From assembly GCF_035989285.1 (NCBI RefSeq), contig NZ_CP108513.1, forward strand, positions 6,014,001 to 6,078,000: DNA of 64,000 nt, written 5' to 3'. Positions 41,029-50,091 of this stretch are shown one piece after another. The notes below the pieces were generated by a model. That model worked only from the letters and a program-made list of their open reading frames with translations, did no database searches and was not told the DNA's origin. The stretch's first letter is position 1; the number at the start of each line of letters is the position of its first letter. Made by a program: the position numbers and the translations under genes. Origin of the DNA: Streptomyces sp. NBC_01235. GTDB taxonomy: Bacteria > Actinomycetota > Actinomycetes > Streptomycetales > Streptomycetaceae.

Positions 41029-41559
41029 TCACTGACGTGCGTCGCGGATGCTGTTCCTCGCTGCCGCTATGAAACTTCGCAACGTGTCCCAGAACGCGTG
41101 GTAGGCCGTGTCGAAGTCGGGGCTGTACACGGCGGAGGTCGCGGCCATGGCCTCGATGGCGAGGTAGACGTCCTTGGAGGCCGCCTCCAGACGGCCGGCC
41201 GCCTGGGAAACCTCGTCCGGGCCCTCCAGATTCGCCGTGTGGATCGCCAGGGTCATCTCCGCGTGGAGGCGAAGGTGCTGACGGAGGACTTCTCTCAGCG
41301 CCGTGGTCCGCGCCGCCGGGTCCGTCAGTTCCACCGCAGGCAGGACACCCAGGAACCAGTCGCCCACGAGGTGTGACTTGTGGACGACCTGGACGTAGGC
41401 GGACCGTCGTGACGCTCGCATGTTCTCCGCCTGTTGTGCGGCGCGGGCCGTCTCGGCCTGGATCTGAGCGGCCCGTGTACTGCCCCGATTGCCCACCCAG
41501 CTCGCGAGGATCGCTGTGGCACCGGTGAGCGCGGCAACGAGGAAACCCAAGTCCGGCAT
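41029..41559 (-). CDS. Hypothetical protein with N-terminal membrane segment
   Basis: A protein of 176 residues starting MPDLGFLVAALTGATAILASW, one membrane helix or signal anchor, then NRGSTRAAQIQAETARAAQQ, a likely coiled coil. The rest is helical. It is common in Streptomyces without a known role. The ATG 41559 fits the conserved start; a longer frame exists. Confidence 0.7.
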   Translation of the reverse strand: MPDLGFLVAALTGATAILASWVGNRGSTRAAQIQAETARAAQQAENMRASRRSAYVQVVHKSHLVGDWFLGVLPAVELTDPAARTTALREVLRQHLRLHAEMTLAIHTANLEGPDEVSQAAGRLEAASKDVYLAIEAMAATSAVYSPDFDTAYHAFWDTLRSFIAAARNSIRDARQ

Positions 41560-41599
41560 GAGGGGATGCTGCCTGGAGCCGACTCGACGCAAACACTCC

Positions 41600-42898
41600 T
41601 CAGTCCGGCCCCCGTGTCTCCGCCGCGCGCCGCGCCAGGGCATCGAAGACCACAGCCGTGTACAGCACCCCGCCGGTGATCATGAACTGGGCCGGGGGAT
41701 CGACTCCCAGCAGTGCCATTCCCGAGGCGATCGACTGGATGATGAGCACCCCCAGCAGCGCGGACCAGGTCGAGCCGCGGCCGCCGAACAGGCTGGTGCC
41801 GCCGATGACGGCTGCGGCGATGGCGTTGATCAGCAGCGTGCCGGAGCCCGGGACCTGGCTCGCCGAGGTGAGCTGCGACGCGACGAAGAGTCCGCCGACC
41901 GCCGCCAGGGTCCCCGACACCATGAACACCGAGATCCGCACGCGCGTCACGTCGACGCCGGCCCGCCGGGCGGCCTCCACACCGCCGCCCAGCGCCAGGA
42001 TCTGCCGGCCGTAGGGCGTGCGGCGCAGGAAGAGGTCCGAGACGACGACGACTCCGAGGAAGATCAGCAGCGCCAGTGGCAGCCCCTCGAACCGGCCCAG
42101 GACGTAGACGGCGGTGAACGCGGTCACCGCCAGCAGGCCCGTCCGCGCCCAGATCTCGCCGACGGGCCGGCACGGCATCCCGGCGGCGCCGCGGCGCCGG
42201 CGGTCACGGTAGGAGACGAGGAGGTACACGGCCGTGGCGAGTGCCGCCAGGCCGTAGGTGACGACGGGGGCGCCGAAGTACCGGCTGGTCAGCGTGGCGA
42301 CCAGGCCGTCCTCGCTGAAGTTGATGGAGGTCTCCGTCCCCAGCAGGATCAGCATCAGGCCGTTCCAGGCCAGCAGGCCCGCCAGGGTGACGACGAACGC
42401 GGGCACGCCGACCTTGGCGATCGTGAACCCGTGGAGGGCACCGGCGGCCGTACCGCAGATCACCGCGATGACCACGGCGAGCCACTCCGACATCCCGAGG
42501 TTCACGTTCAGCGCCGCGAACATGGCACCCGCCAGACCCGCGAGCGAGCCCACCGAGAGGTCGATCTCGCCGATCAGCAGCACGAAGACGATGCCGACGG
42601 CGATCATGCCGGTCCCGACGATGTCCACGCTGAGGACCGACAGGTTGCGCGGCGAGAGGAAGTTGTCGTTGAGACCCTGGAAGACCATCCAGGTCACGCC
42701 GAGACCGAGCAGGGCCGGGACAGGGCCGAGGGCGCCTTCGGGCAGCCTGCGGCGAATGGCTCCGGCGTACGCCCCGAGACCCCCGGTGTGCCACCCGCGT
42801 CCGTCGCGGCCCCGGCGTCCGTCCCCGCGCCGGTCGGCGGTGGGCGCGGCATCCGACTCGGCGGCGCGCGCCCGGGCCCGCCTCCCCCTCATGGCCAT
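41600..42898 (-). CDS. ABC sugar importer permease (ribose/xylose type)
   Basis: A protein of 432 residues with about ten membrane segments. FVLLIGEIDLSVGSLAGLAG and LAWNGLMLILLGT are the block shared by RbsC/XylH-type permeases, and ALGGGVEAARRAGVDVTRVR is their cytoplasmic loop. The first 10 bases of the gene overlap the end of the ATPase gene. The order binding protein, ATPase, permease and the long N-terminal extension fit the XylFGH type. Confidence 0.9.
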   Translation of the reverse strand: MAMRGRRARARAAESDAAPTADRRGDGRRGRDGRGWHTGGLGAYAGAIRRRLPEGALGPVPALLGLGVTWMVFQGLNDNFLSPRNLSVLSVDIVGTGMIAVGIVFVLLIGEIDLSVGSLAGLAGAMFAALNVNLGMSEWLAVVIAVICGTAAGALHGFTIAKVGVPAFVVTLAGLLAWNGLMLILLGTETSINFSEDGLVATLTSRYFGAPVVTYGLAALATAVYLLVSYRDRRRRGAAGMPCRPVGEIWARTGLLAVTAFTAVYVLGRFEGLPLALLIFLGVVVVSDLFLRRTPYGRQILALGGGVEAARRAGVDVTRVRISVFMVSGTLAAVGGLFVASQLTSASQVPGSGTLLINAIAAAVIGGTSLFGGRGSTWSALLGVLIIQSIASGMALLGVDPPAQFMITGGVLYTAVVFDALARRAAETRGPD

Positions 42899-43668
42899 GC
42901 TTCCTCCGGGCGTGTCGGGCGGTGGGAGGCGGCGTTGTCCGCCGCTCCGGTGATGGAGGCGATGATCTGTTCCTGCGAGGTGGTGTTCACGTCGAACAGA
43001 CCGTTGTTGCGGCCGAGGCGCAGGACGGCGACCCGGTCGGCGACGGCCTTGATGTCACCCATGTTGTGGCTGATGAGGAGCACCCCGAGGCCCTGGTCGC
43101 GCAGCTCCTCGATGAGGTCGAGGAGCTGACCGGTCTGCTCGACGCCGAGGGAGGCGGTGGGCTCGTCGAGCAGGAGCAGCCTGGGCGCGCCGAGGAACAG
43201 GCGGGTGATCGCGACGACCTGCCGCTGGCCGCCGGACAGCGTGGCGAGCGGCACCCGTACGTCGGGTATACGGATGGACAGGGTGTGCAGCAGCTCGCGG
43301 GTGCGGCGCTCCATCTCCACCTCGTCGAGGATGCCGAGCCGGTGGATCTCCCGGCCGAGGAAGAGGTTGCCGACGACGTCGAGGTTTCCGCACATCGCGA
43401 GGTCCTGGTAGACGGTCGCGATGCCCAGCACCTGGGCGTCCTGGGGGCGCTTGATCTGGACGGCGCCGCCCTGCCACTCGATGACACCCTTGTCGGCGGG
43501 ACCGACCCCCGAGATCACCTTGACCAGGGTGGACTTGCCGGCGGCGTTGTCACCCACGAGAGCGACCACCTCCCCGGCCCGGATCTCCAGCTCGACGTCC
43601 ACCAGCGCCTGGACGGCGGCGAATCGCTTGGAGACGCCGCGCAACGCCAGCAGGGGCTGACCCGGCAC
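42889..43668 (-). CDS. ABC sugar importer ATPase
   Basis: A protein of 259 residues. One ABC domain only: Walker A GDNAAGKST, signature LSGGQRQVV, Walker B LLLLDEPTASLG, switch His in LLISHNMGD. RbsA proteins have two domains, so this single-domain form matches XylG-like or truncated members. GTG 43668 has GAAGGAGGTGG upstream, the strongest ribosome binding site of the operon. Confidence 0.92.
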   Translation of the reverse strand: MPGQPLLALRGVSKRFAAVQALVDVELEIRAGEVVALVGDNAAGKSTLVKVISGVGPADKGVIEWQGGAVQIKRPQDAQVLGIATVYQDLAMCGNLDVVGNLFLGREIHRLGILDEVEMERRTRELLHTLSIRIPDVRVPLATLSGGQRQVVAITRLFLGAPRLLLLDEPTASLGVEQTGQLLDLIEELRDQGLGVLLISHNMGDIKAVADRVAVLRLGRNNGLFDVNTTSQEQIIASITGAADNAASHRPTRPEEAWP

Positions 43669-43692
43669 GGGGCCACCTCCTTCCGCCTTCGG

Positions 43693-43731
43693 GGAAAGCT
43701 CGTCGGGAAGCTTGTCGGGAAGCTCATCGGG
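43693..43731. repeat. 12-bp tandem repeat between binding protein and ATPase genes
   Basis: GGGAAGCTNGTC-like units occur three times in the 72-bp gap. They may form weak structure in the mRNA that sets the ratio of binding protein to ATPase; no clean hairpin is seen. Confidence 0.7.
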
Positions 43732-43740
43732 TGAGTCTCA

Positions 43741-44847
43741 TCAGGTCAGTCCGGCCTTGTCGCAGGCGGACCGGAGCTGCGGGGGGCAGATCTGGGCGAT
43801 GGTGTACATACCGTCCTTCACCAGAGTGTCCTTGATGTTGCCGACGGTCACGGAGACCGACGGGAGCAGGACCGCCGGAATGTCCTTGGTGGTGGCGTTG
43901 TCGACGGTGCCGGTGGCGATGGACTCGACCGACTTGCCGCGCCCCAGGGCGATGGCCATCTCGACGGCGGCGTCGGCGGCCGGCTTGTACGGCTTGTAGA
44001 CGGTCATGTACTGGTCGCCCCTGACGATGCGCCGCACGGCCGCGAGGTCGGCGTCCTGGCCGGTGATCGGGGGCAGCGGCCTGACCTCGGTGGCGTTGAG
44101 GGCGGAGACCGCGGCGCCGGCGAGGCTGTCGTTGGCGGCCAGGACGCCGTCGATGTTGCCCGCGCCCAGGGCGGCGACGGCGCCCTTCATGTTCACGAAG
44201 GCGTTCTCCGGCCGCCAGCCGACGGTGTCGTACGACTTGCCGATCTTCACCTTGCCCTTGAGGACGGAGAGCGCTCCCCGCTTGAACCAGTCGGCGTTGG
44301 GGTCGGTCGTGGCGCCGTTCATCATGACGATCTGGCCGCCGCGCGCCTTCGCGCCCATGGCCTTCAGCAGCCCCTCTCCCTGAAGCCTGCCGACCTTCGC
44401 CCCGTCGAAGGTGACGTACCCGGCGATCGGGCCCTGCGCGAGCCGGTCGTACGCGACCACCGGGATACCGGCCCGGTGCGCGGCCTCGACCGACGGGCGC
44501 AGCAGCTCGGGGTCGACGGCGGCGATGATCAGGACGTCCACACCCCTGGTGATCATGGATTCGAGCTGCTGCCGCTGGACGGCCGGGTCGGGCGTGGCGG
44601 CGAAGGCCGCCGGGCAGTGCGGGCACAGCTCCTTCAGCTTTCGCTCGATCAGGGGCCGGTCGAACTGTCCGAAGCGAGAGGCCCCGCCGCCCGGGAGCAG
44701 CAGGCCGACGGTGAGGCTGTCGTCGCCGCCCGCCCCGCCCCCGCCGCAGGCGCCGGTCAGCGCGAGACCGGCGGCGACCGAGGCGGCCACGGCGGCACGG
44801 GTGAGGGACCTGCCCATCAGAGCCTGAAGGCTGACACGGAGATCCAT
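43741..44847 (-). CDS. ABC sugar importer substrate-binding lipoprotein
   Basis: A protein of 368 residues. Signal peptide with lipobox ALTGAC (Cys about 34). LacI/RbsB-type periplasmic fold: LTVGLLLPGGGASRFGQFDR, MITRGVDVLIIAAVDPE, GIPVVAYDRLAQGP, VLAANDSLAGAAVSALNA. A sugar-binding Arg/Asp set (DRLAQG, QDADLAAVR) fits xylose-type binding proteins. It comes first in the operon. Confidence 0.92.
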   Translation of the reverse strand: MDLRVSLQALMGRSLTRAAVAASVAAGLALTGACGGGGAGGDDSLTVGLLLPGGGASRFGQFDRPLIERKLKELCPHCPAAFAATPDPAVQRQQLESMITRGVDVLIIAAVDPELLRPSVEAAHRAGIPVVAYDRLAQGPIAGYVTFDGAKVGRLQGEGLLKAMGAKARGGQIVMMNGATTDPNADWFKRGALSVLKGKVKIGKSYDTVGWRPENAFVNMKGAVAALGAGNIDGVLAANDSLAGAAVSALNATEVRPLPPITGQDADLAAVRRIVRGDQYMTVYKPYKPAADAAVEMAIALGRGKSVESIATGTVDNATTKDIPAVLLPSVSVTVGNIKDTLVKDGMYTIAQICPPQLRSACDKAGLT

Positions 44848-44869
44848 TTCTTCGATTCCTTAGAAATTT

Positions 44870-44895
44870 CGCCCGATTTTATCCCGTATTGGGCG
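44870..44895. promoter_or_regulatory. Possible operator in the sugar-operon promoter
   Basis: Arms CGCCCGAT and ATTGGGCG (one mismatch) separated by 10 bp in the AT-rich gap between the importer operon and the divergent esterase gene. No regulator gene is next to it. Confidence 0.4.
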
Positions 44896-45010
44896 TCTAC
44901 CGCCAAGCGTAGCCAAGCTGTCGGCGTGCTCCCCGTTGCGCGGCGCGGGAGGAGCGTTCATTATCAGGAATCCTGTTACTTCAAAGTTGTAGCGATAGGT
45001 AGGTCGGACC

Positions 45011-45913
45011 ATGTCCTTCAGTCCCGGAATCCAGGCCAGAGGAATCCAGCTGCTGCTCAGCGGCATGATGACCCGCGTCCACGAGGACCTGCGCTTCGCC
45101 GACATCCCGAAGCGCACCGAGTCCCTCCGGGTGGAGACCGGTGCCGGCCCGGTGACCTGCACCGTCTACCGCCCGCCGGCGACCACCGACACCCCCACCG
45201 CCCCCGCCCCCGTGTACGTCAACTTCCACGGCGGCGGCTTCATCGTCGGCCGCCCCGAGCAGGACGACCACATCTGCCGCTACATCGCCGCCGAGGCGGG
45301 CTGCGTCGTGATCAACGTGGACTACGCCGTCGCCCCGCAGCGGCCCTTCCCCGCCGCCGTCACCCAGGCGTACGACGTCGTCGAGTGGGTCGCCGAGAAC
45401 GGCCCCGCCCACGACTGGGACGGCTCGCGCCTCGCCGTGGGCGGGCACAGTGCCGGAGCCAACCTCACCGCCGCGGTCTGTCGCACGGCCCGGGACCGCG
45501 GCACCTTCTCGCCCCGGCTCCAGATCATCGACTCCGCGCCGCTCGACCAGCTCGCCGACCCGTCCACCAAGCTCTCCCCGATCGCCAAGCCGCTGCTCGC
45601 CCCTCACCTCATACGGGTCTTCACCGCCGCCTATGTCCCGGACCCCGCCGACCGCGCCCACCCCCTCGTCTCGCCCGGGCTGGCCGACGACCTCGCCGGT
45701 CTGCCGCCCGCCCTGGTCATCACCGCGGAGCACGACCGCCTGCGCGACGAGGGCGACGCCTACGCCAAAGCCCTGGACGCCGCCGGCGTCCCCGTCACCC
45801 ACCGTGTCTTCGAGGGCGTCGACCACTACTTCACCCACACCGGCCCGGTACCGTCCGGAAAGGAGGCCATCGAGCTGATGGCCTCCAGCCTGCGCACCGC
45901 GCTCAGCGCCTGA
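45011..45913 (+). CDS. Alpha/beta-hydrolase esterase of the HSL (family IV) type
   Basis: A protein of 300 residues. HGGG oxyanion motif in YVNFHGGGFIVG, nucleophile GHSAGAN, Asp in ITAEHDRLRDEG and His in FEGVDHYFTH. It is a hormone-sensitive-lipase-like carboxylesterase, cytoplasmic. It diverges from the sugar-importer operon. A dead MFS gene follows 5 bp after its stop. Confidence 0.93.
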   Translation: MSFSPGIQARGIQLLLSGMMTRVHEDLRFADIPKRTESLRVETGAGPVTCTVYRPPATTDTPTAPAPVYVNFHGGGFIVGRPEQDDHICRYIAAEAGCVVINVDYAVAPQRPFPAAVTQAYDVVEWVAENGPAHDWDGSRLAVGGHSAGANLTAAVCRTARDRGTFSPRLQIIDSAPLDQLADPSTKLSPIAKPLLAPHLIRVFTAAYVPDPADRAHPLVSPGLADDLAGLPPALVITAEHDRLRDEGDAYAKALDAAGVPVTHRVFEGVDHYFTHTGPVPSGKEAIELMASSLRTALSA

Positions 45914-45917
45914 CGCC

Positions 45918-46400
45918 GGCCGGCCCGCTGCTGCACGGTGCCAAGGCCGGTGACCTGTTCGGGCATCGGTGCCTGTTCCAGGTGGGCATCGCCGTCTTCA
46001 CCCGCGCCTCGCTGCTGGGCGGACTCGCCCCGAGCGCGGGGCTGTTGAGCGGCGCCCGCTCCTGCGGGGCGTCGGCGCCGTGCTCGCCGCGCCCAGCGCG
46101 CCCACCCTGATCACCACGTTTTCGGTGGGCAGGTCACGCAACACCGCGATGGGCGTGTACGCGACGGGCGGGGTCGGCGCCACGGTCGGCCTGCTGCTCG
46201 GCGGCACGCTGACCGACGCGCTCGACCGGCGCTGGGTGTTCTTCGTCAACATCCCCATCGGCCTGGCCGTCCTCGCCGGTACGAGGTCCCTCGTCGAGGC
46301 CGAAGGTCGGCGAGGTCCGCAACGGCACCCGACCCGGCCGAACGCCGCCCCGGCCGCCTCGACGTGCCCGGCGCCGTCACCGGCGCGATCGGATGCCGCA
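45918..46400 (+). pseudogene. EmrB/QacA-type MFS transporter remnant
   Basis: Three frames carry consecutive pieces: GAKAGDLFGHRCLFQVGIAV (TM2-3), then from about 46055 GAVLAAPSAPTLITTFSVGR and VGATVGLLLGGTLTDALDRR and WVFFVNIPIGLAVLAG (TM4-6), then GRLDVPGAVTGAIG. There are at least two frameshifts, and the C-terminal half of the transporter is missing. Confidence 0.85.
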
Positions 46401-46528
46401 CACCGAACAACTTCGTGAACGCCGTCGTCAACGTCATGACCGTCATATCGACGCACTGCCTCCGTGTGGAACCTCGGACATCTGTTCGCCATCAAGCAGG
46501 GCGAACGGGCTGGGGATCACGGACGAAC

Positions 46529-47407
46529 ATGGGGTGGCACGCGGTGGACAGGCGGATCAAGAGGGCGGCGCTGGCCTGTCTCCTCCTCACGACGGTCTTT
46601 GCGACGGGCTGCGCAGCCGAAACCTCCGCGGACGCGTCCGCCGACTCCCCTTCCGCCGCCCCGGGCTCCTCCACACCGTCCACCCACGCGCCCCGCGGCG
46701 ACGCGGGTGCACCCGCGGGCACCGCGGCGGCCTACCGCAAGTGGGGCATCAAGCCGCTGGCGGCACCGCCCGCCCCGCCCGCGGCCAAGCCGGTGGGGCA
46801 GGCGGCCGCCGGCAGCGGGGTGCCGGTGATCAGCGAGATACCCACCAAGGAGAAGATCGTCTTTCTCACGTTCGACGACGGTGCCGAGAAGGACCCGAAG
46901 TTCGTGACGATGATGCGGGAACTGAAGATCCCCTTCACGATGTTCCTGACGGACGCCGCCATCCGCGCCGACTACGGCTACTTCGAGCCGCTCCAGGGAC
47001 TCGGCGACAGCATTCAGAACCACACGCTGACCCATCCGAACCTGCGCACCCTGGGCGCGTCCGCCCAGAAACTGGAGATCTGCGGCCAGCAGAAGAAGCT
47101 GAAGGACCGATACGGCACCGCGCCCCGGCTGTTCCGCCCGCCCTACGGCAACTGGAACGAGGACACCCGAGCCGCCGCGGCGTCCTGCGGCCTGGAGAAA
47201 ATCGTCCTGTGGCGCGAATCCATGCAGATCAAGAACATGCAGTACCAGCGCGCGGACAAGAAGCTCCACCCCGGTGACATCATTCTGGCCCACTTCCGCG
47301 GACCGTCCGAGCTCAAGGGCACGACGATGACCGAGATGACGGCGAACATGCTGCGCCACATCCAGGAACAGGGCTTCACGGTCGCCCGCCTGGAGGACTA
47401 CCTGTAG
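46529..47407 (+). CDS. Polysaccharide deacetylase lipoprotein (NodB domain)
   Basis: A protein of 292 residues. Signal peptide with lipobox FATGC (Cys about 28), a Ser/Ala/Pro-rich linker (30-95), then NodB: LTFDDGAEKDPKF (catalytic base Asp and metal Asp), HTLTHPNL (metal His pair), RPPYGNWNE, WRESMQ and LAHF, where LLHD-type His is usual. Likely deacetylates cell-wall or surface glycan outside the membrane. ATG 46529 chosen for the signal peptide; the ribosome binding site is weak. Confidence 0.88.
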   Translation: MGWHAVDRRIKRAALACLLLTTVFATGCAAETSADASADSPSAAPGSSTPSTHAPRGDAGAPAGTAAAYRKWGIKPLAAPPAPPAAKPVGQAAAGSGVPVISEIPTKEKIVFLTFDDGAEKDPKFVTMMRELKIPFTMFLTDAAIRADYGYFEPLQGLGDSIQNHTLTHPNLRTLGASAQKLEICGQQKKLKDRYGTAPRLFRPPYGNWNEDTRAAAASCGLEKIVLWRESMQIKNMQYQRADKKLHPGDIILAHFRGPSELKGTTMTEMTANMLRHIQEQGFTVARLEDYL

Positions 47408-47449
47408 CCCCCACGGGCCGGACGACGCCGACGTCGGGCAGTGCCGCTG

Positions 47450-47562
47450 ACGCCCGGGGAGACGAAGCCGGTGGCAATGAACCGGGTGACGTGCTCCTCC
47501 GACTCCCGGACGTCGAGCACGTGGAAGGCGTCGTCGGCGAACCACGCGACGTGCGGCACGCA
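47450..47562 (-). pseudogene. Possible Dabb/antibiotic-monooxygenase-like remnant
   Basis: Minus-strand VPHVAWFADDAFHVLDVRE then SEEHVTRFIATGFVSPGV looks like the middle of a small ferredoxin-like (ABM/EthD) protein. No start, end or RBS fits it. The rest of the 280-bp gap (47408-47687) shows nothing. Confidence 0.3.
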
Positions 47563-47687
47563 CGTTTCGGCGCGGCGCGATCCGCGCGGGTGCGCGCACG
47601 ACGACGCCGGGCGAACCAGAGCGGTCAGACACTTTGGGGCGGGCCGTTCCCGCGGAACCATCCTCCGCGAGAGCTAGGATCCGTGCC

Positions 47688-48632
47688 ATGGCCCTGACCA
47701 TGAACGACGTGGAACGGTTCGAGGCGTCAAGGCCCCGCCTGGAGGCCATCGCCTACCGCCTCCTCGGCTCCGCCGGTGAGGCCGAGGACGCCGTGCAGGA
47801 GACGTTCCTGCGCTGGCAGGCCGCCGACGTCGGCCGCATCGAGGTCCCCGAGGCCTGGCTGACGAAGGCTCTCACCAACCTGTGCCTCAACCAGCTCACC
47901 TCGGCCCGCGCACGGCGCGAGACCTATGTGGGCCAATGGCTGCCCGAGCCGCTGCTCGCCGGAGACCCGATGCTCGGTCCGGCCGACACCGCCGAGCAGC
48001 GCGAATCGGTCTCGTACGCGGTTCTCACCCTCCTGGAGCGCCTCTCCCCCAACGAGCGGGCGGTGTACGTGCTGCGGGAGGCCTTCGACTACCCGCACCG
48101 GGAGATCGCCGAGATCCTCGACATCACCGAGGCCGCCAGCCAGCAGATCTTCCACCGCGCCAAGAAGCACGTCGCCGACGGCAAGGCCCGCGCCGAGATC
48201 GACGAGGACGCCGCCCGGCGGATCGTCGAGGAGTTCCTCGCGGCCGCCACCAGCGGCCGTACCGAGCCGCTCGTGCGGCTGCTCACGCAGGACGCCGTCG
48301 CGATCGGCGACGGCGGCGGGAAGGTCCCGGCTCGCGCCAAGGCGTTCGAGGGTGCTCTCGCGGTCGCGAAGTTCATGCGGGGGCTGTTCAAACCCGGCGC
48401 CGCCAAGCGCGCCCTGGTCGGCGGCTCGCCCGAGGTCTACGCCACGACGGCCAACGGCGCCCCCGCCGTCGTGGCGGTTCTCGACGGCCGAGTCATCGGC
48501 GTCATGTGCCTGGAGATCACCGCCGAGGGCATCGCCGCGTTCCGCAACCAGGTCAACCCCGACAAGCTCGCACGCGCGACCCGGCGATGGGCGGCTGCCG
48601 ATCACGGGGAACCCCTGCTCAACGCCTTCTGA
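47688..48632 (+). CDS. ECF41-type sigma factor (SigJ-like)
   Basis: A protein of 314 residues. Region 2 (FEASRPRLEAIAYRLLGSAG, EAEDAVQETFLRW), then the linker WLPEPL, region 4 (LSPNERAVYVLREAFDYPHR, EIAEILDITEAASQQIFHRA) and a SnoaL-like C-terminal domain with DGGGK. The WLPEPL and DGGGK/R motifs are diagnostic of the ECF41 group, whose fused C-terminal domain acts as an internal anti-sigma-like control. ECF41 genes usually sit beside COE-type (carboxymuconolactone decarboxylase, oxidoreductase, epimerase) genes; here an FAD oxidoreductase follows. Confidence 0.95.
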   Translation: MALTMNDVERFEASRPRLEAIAYRLLGSAGEAEDAVQETFLRWQAADVGRIEVPEAWLTKALTNLCLNQLTSARARRETYVGQWLPEPLLAGDPMLGPADTAEQRESVSYAVLTLLERLSPNERAVYVLREAFDYPHREIAEILDITEAASQQIFHRAKKHVADGKARAEIDEDAARRIVEEFLAAATSGRTEPLVRLLTQDAVAIGDGGGKVPARAKAFEGALAVAKFMRGLFKPGAAKRALVGGSPEVYATTANGAPAVVAVLDGRVIGVMCLEITAEGIAAFRNQVNPDKLARATRRWAAADHGEPLLNAF

Positions 48633-48639
48633 CCCCGAT

Positions 48640-48690
48640 GTGAGGTGCTTCACATCCCATTCCTGTCAGGAAACGGGGGGCCGCCCGGTT
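48640..48690 (+). promoter_or_regulatory. Crp-like box plus ECF41-type promoter of the FAD oxidoreductase
   Basis: GTGA-N6-TCAC at 48640-48653. TGTCAGGAAACGG begins exactly 24 nt after its first base (48664-48676), as in the VOC/SDR promoter at 9403. The -10 side is CGGTTC (about 48686-48691), less like CGTC than at 9403. The neighbouring ECF41 sigma is the natural user. Confidence 0.55.
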
Positions 48691-48725
48691 CAAGTGGCGA
48701 ATCCGCTCAAGACAGGAGCAGGGAA

Positions 48726-49922
48726 ATGCAGCATCGCATCGTCGTCCTCGGAGCCGGATACGCCGGAGCCATCGCCGCCGGCCGCGTCGCCCGGCGGCTG
48801 CGCCGAGAAGACGTCGCCATCACCCTTGTCAACGCCGAGCCCGACTTCGTGGAGCGGGTCAGGATGCACCAGCTCGCGGTCGGCCGGTCCCTCGCGCCCC
48901 GGCCCTTCAGCGAGATGTTCGCGGGCACCGGCGTCGAACTGAAGGTCGCGAAGGTCACCGGCGTCGACGTCGACCGCAAGACCGTCGCCGTCACCGACGC
49001 GAACGGCGCCGGCGAGCTGGAGTACGACACCCTCGTGTACGCCCTCGGCAGCGGCTGGAACGACCAGGGCGTCCCCGGCACCGCCGAGCACGCCCACGAG
49101 ATCGCGAGTCGTCCCGGAGCGCTGCGGCTGAGCGAGCGTCTGGCCCGCCTGGACGCCGGGCAGTCCGTGGTCGTGGTCGGCGGCGGCCTCACCGGCCTGG
49201 AGGCCGCGACCGAGATCGCCGAGGCCCGCCCGGACCTCGACGTCTCCCTCGCCGCCCGTGGCGGGCTCGGCGACTGGCTCTCGCCCAAGGGCCGCGGGCA
49301 CCTGCGGAAGGTCTTCGACAAGCTCGGCATCACGGTGCACGAGCACGCCGCCGTCACCGGTGTCGAGGCCGACCGCGTCGCCACCGTCGACGGCACGTCC
49401 ATCCCGGCCGCGGTCACCGTGTGGACCACCGGCTTCGCCGTCCACCCGATCGCGCAGGCCACCGCCCTGGAGGTCACCGACACCGGCCGGATCGTGGTCG
49501 ACGAGACCATGCGCTCGGTCTCGCACCCCGACGTGTACGCCATCGGCGACGCGGCCCTGGTGGCGGGCCCCGGCGACAAGCCGCTGCGGATGTCGTGCGC
49601 CTCGGGCGTCCCCACCGCGTGGCAGGCCGCCGACTCCATCGCGGGGCGCCTGACCGGCGGGAAGCTCCCGAACGTGCCGCTCCGCTACTTCAACCAGTGC
49701 ATCTCGCTGGGCCGCAGGGAAGGCCTGATCCAGTACGTCACCGCCGACGACCGCGCCGTCCGGGCGGCTCTGACAGGACGACTCGCCGCCGTCTACAAGG
49801 AGTTGGTCTGCAAAGGCGCGGCCTGGGGCGTCGCCAACCCGACGCTCGGGATGCCGACCCGGCGCCGCCGCGTCGTCCCGGAGCCGGTCCGGGCGGGCTC
49901 GTCGGTCAAGGCGCCGGCCTGA
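48726..49922 (+). CDS. FAD-dependent NAD(P)H oxidoreductase (NDH-2/disulfide-reductase type)
   Basis: A protein of 398 residues. N-terminal FAD motif VVLGAGYAG, second nucleotide motif VVVVGGGLTGLEAATEIAEA, ATG-like VTVWTTGFAV and the C-terminal FAD Asp in DVYAIGDAALV. No redox CxxC is seen, so it is closer to NDH-2/AIF relatives than to disulfide reductases. ATG 48726 has an AGGAG-type RBS 8 nt before it. Likely target of the ECF41 sigma upstream. Confidence 0.9.
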   Translation: MQHRIVVLGAGYAGAIAAGRVARRLRREDVAITLVNAEPDFVERVRMHQLAVGRSLAPRPFSEMFAGTGVELKVAKVTGVDVDRKTVAVTDANGAGELEYDTLVYALGSGWNDQGVPGTAEHAHEIASRPGALRLSERLARLDAGQSVVVVGGGLTGLEAATEIAEARPDLDVSLAARGGLGDWLSPKGRGHLRKVFDKLGITVHEHAAVTGVEADRVATVDGTSIPAAVTVWTTGFAVHPIAQATALEVTDTGRIVVDETMRSVSHPDVYAIGDAALVAGPGDKPLRMSCASGVPTAWQAADSIAGRLTGGKLPNVPLRYFNQCISLGRREGLIQYVTADDRAVRAALTGRLAAVYKELVCKGAAWGVANPTLGMPTRRRRVVPEPVRAGSSVKAPA

Positions 49923-49932
49923 CGCACACATC

Positions 49933-49969
49933 GAAGCGGGCGCCCTCGACGCGAGGGCGCCCGCTTCGC
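49933..49969. terminator. Bidirectional terminator
   Basis: A perfect 17-bp stem (CGAAGCGGGCGCCCTCG and its complement) with loop ACG, 11 bp after the FAD oxidoreductase stop and before the convergent sialidase-like gene. Confidence 0.93.
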
Positions 49970-50091
49970 CGTCGGTCGGCAAGCGCCCGCCCGAGAACCT
50001 CATCCACCTCGCCGCACTCTGCGGACACGTCGAGAAGGCGGCGCCACCGGTGGATCCGGGGACGCCGCCTTCTGTTCGTACCGTCACGGCA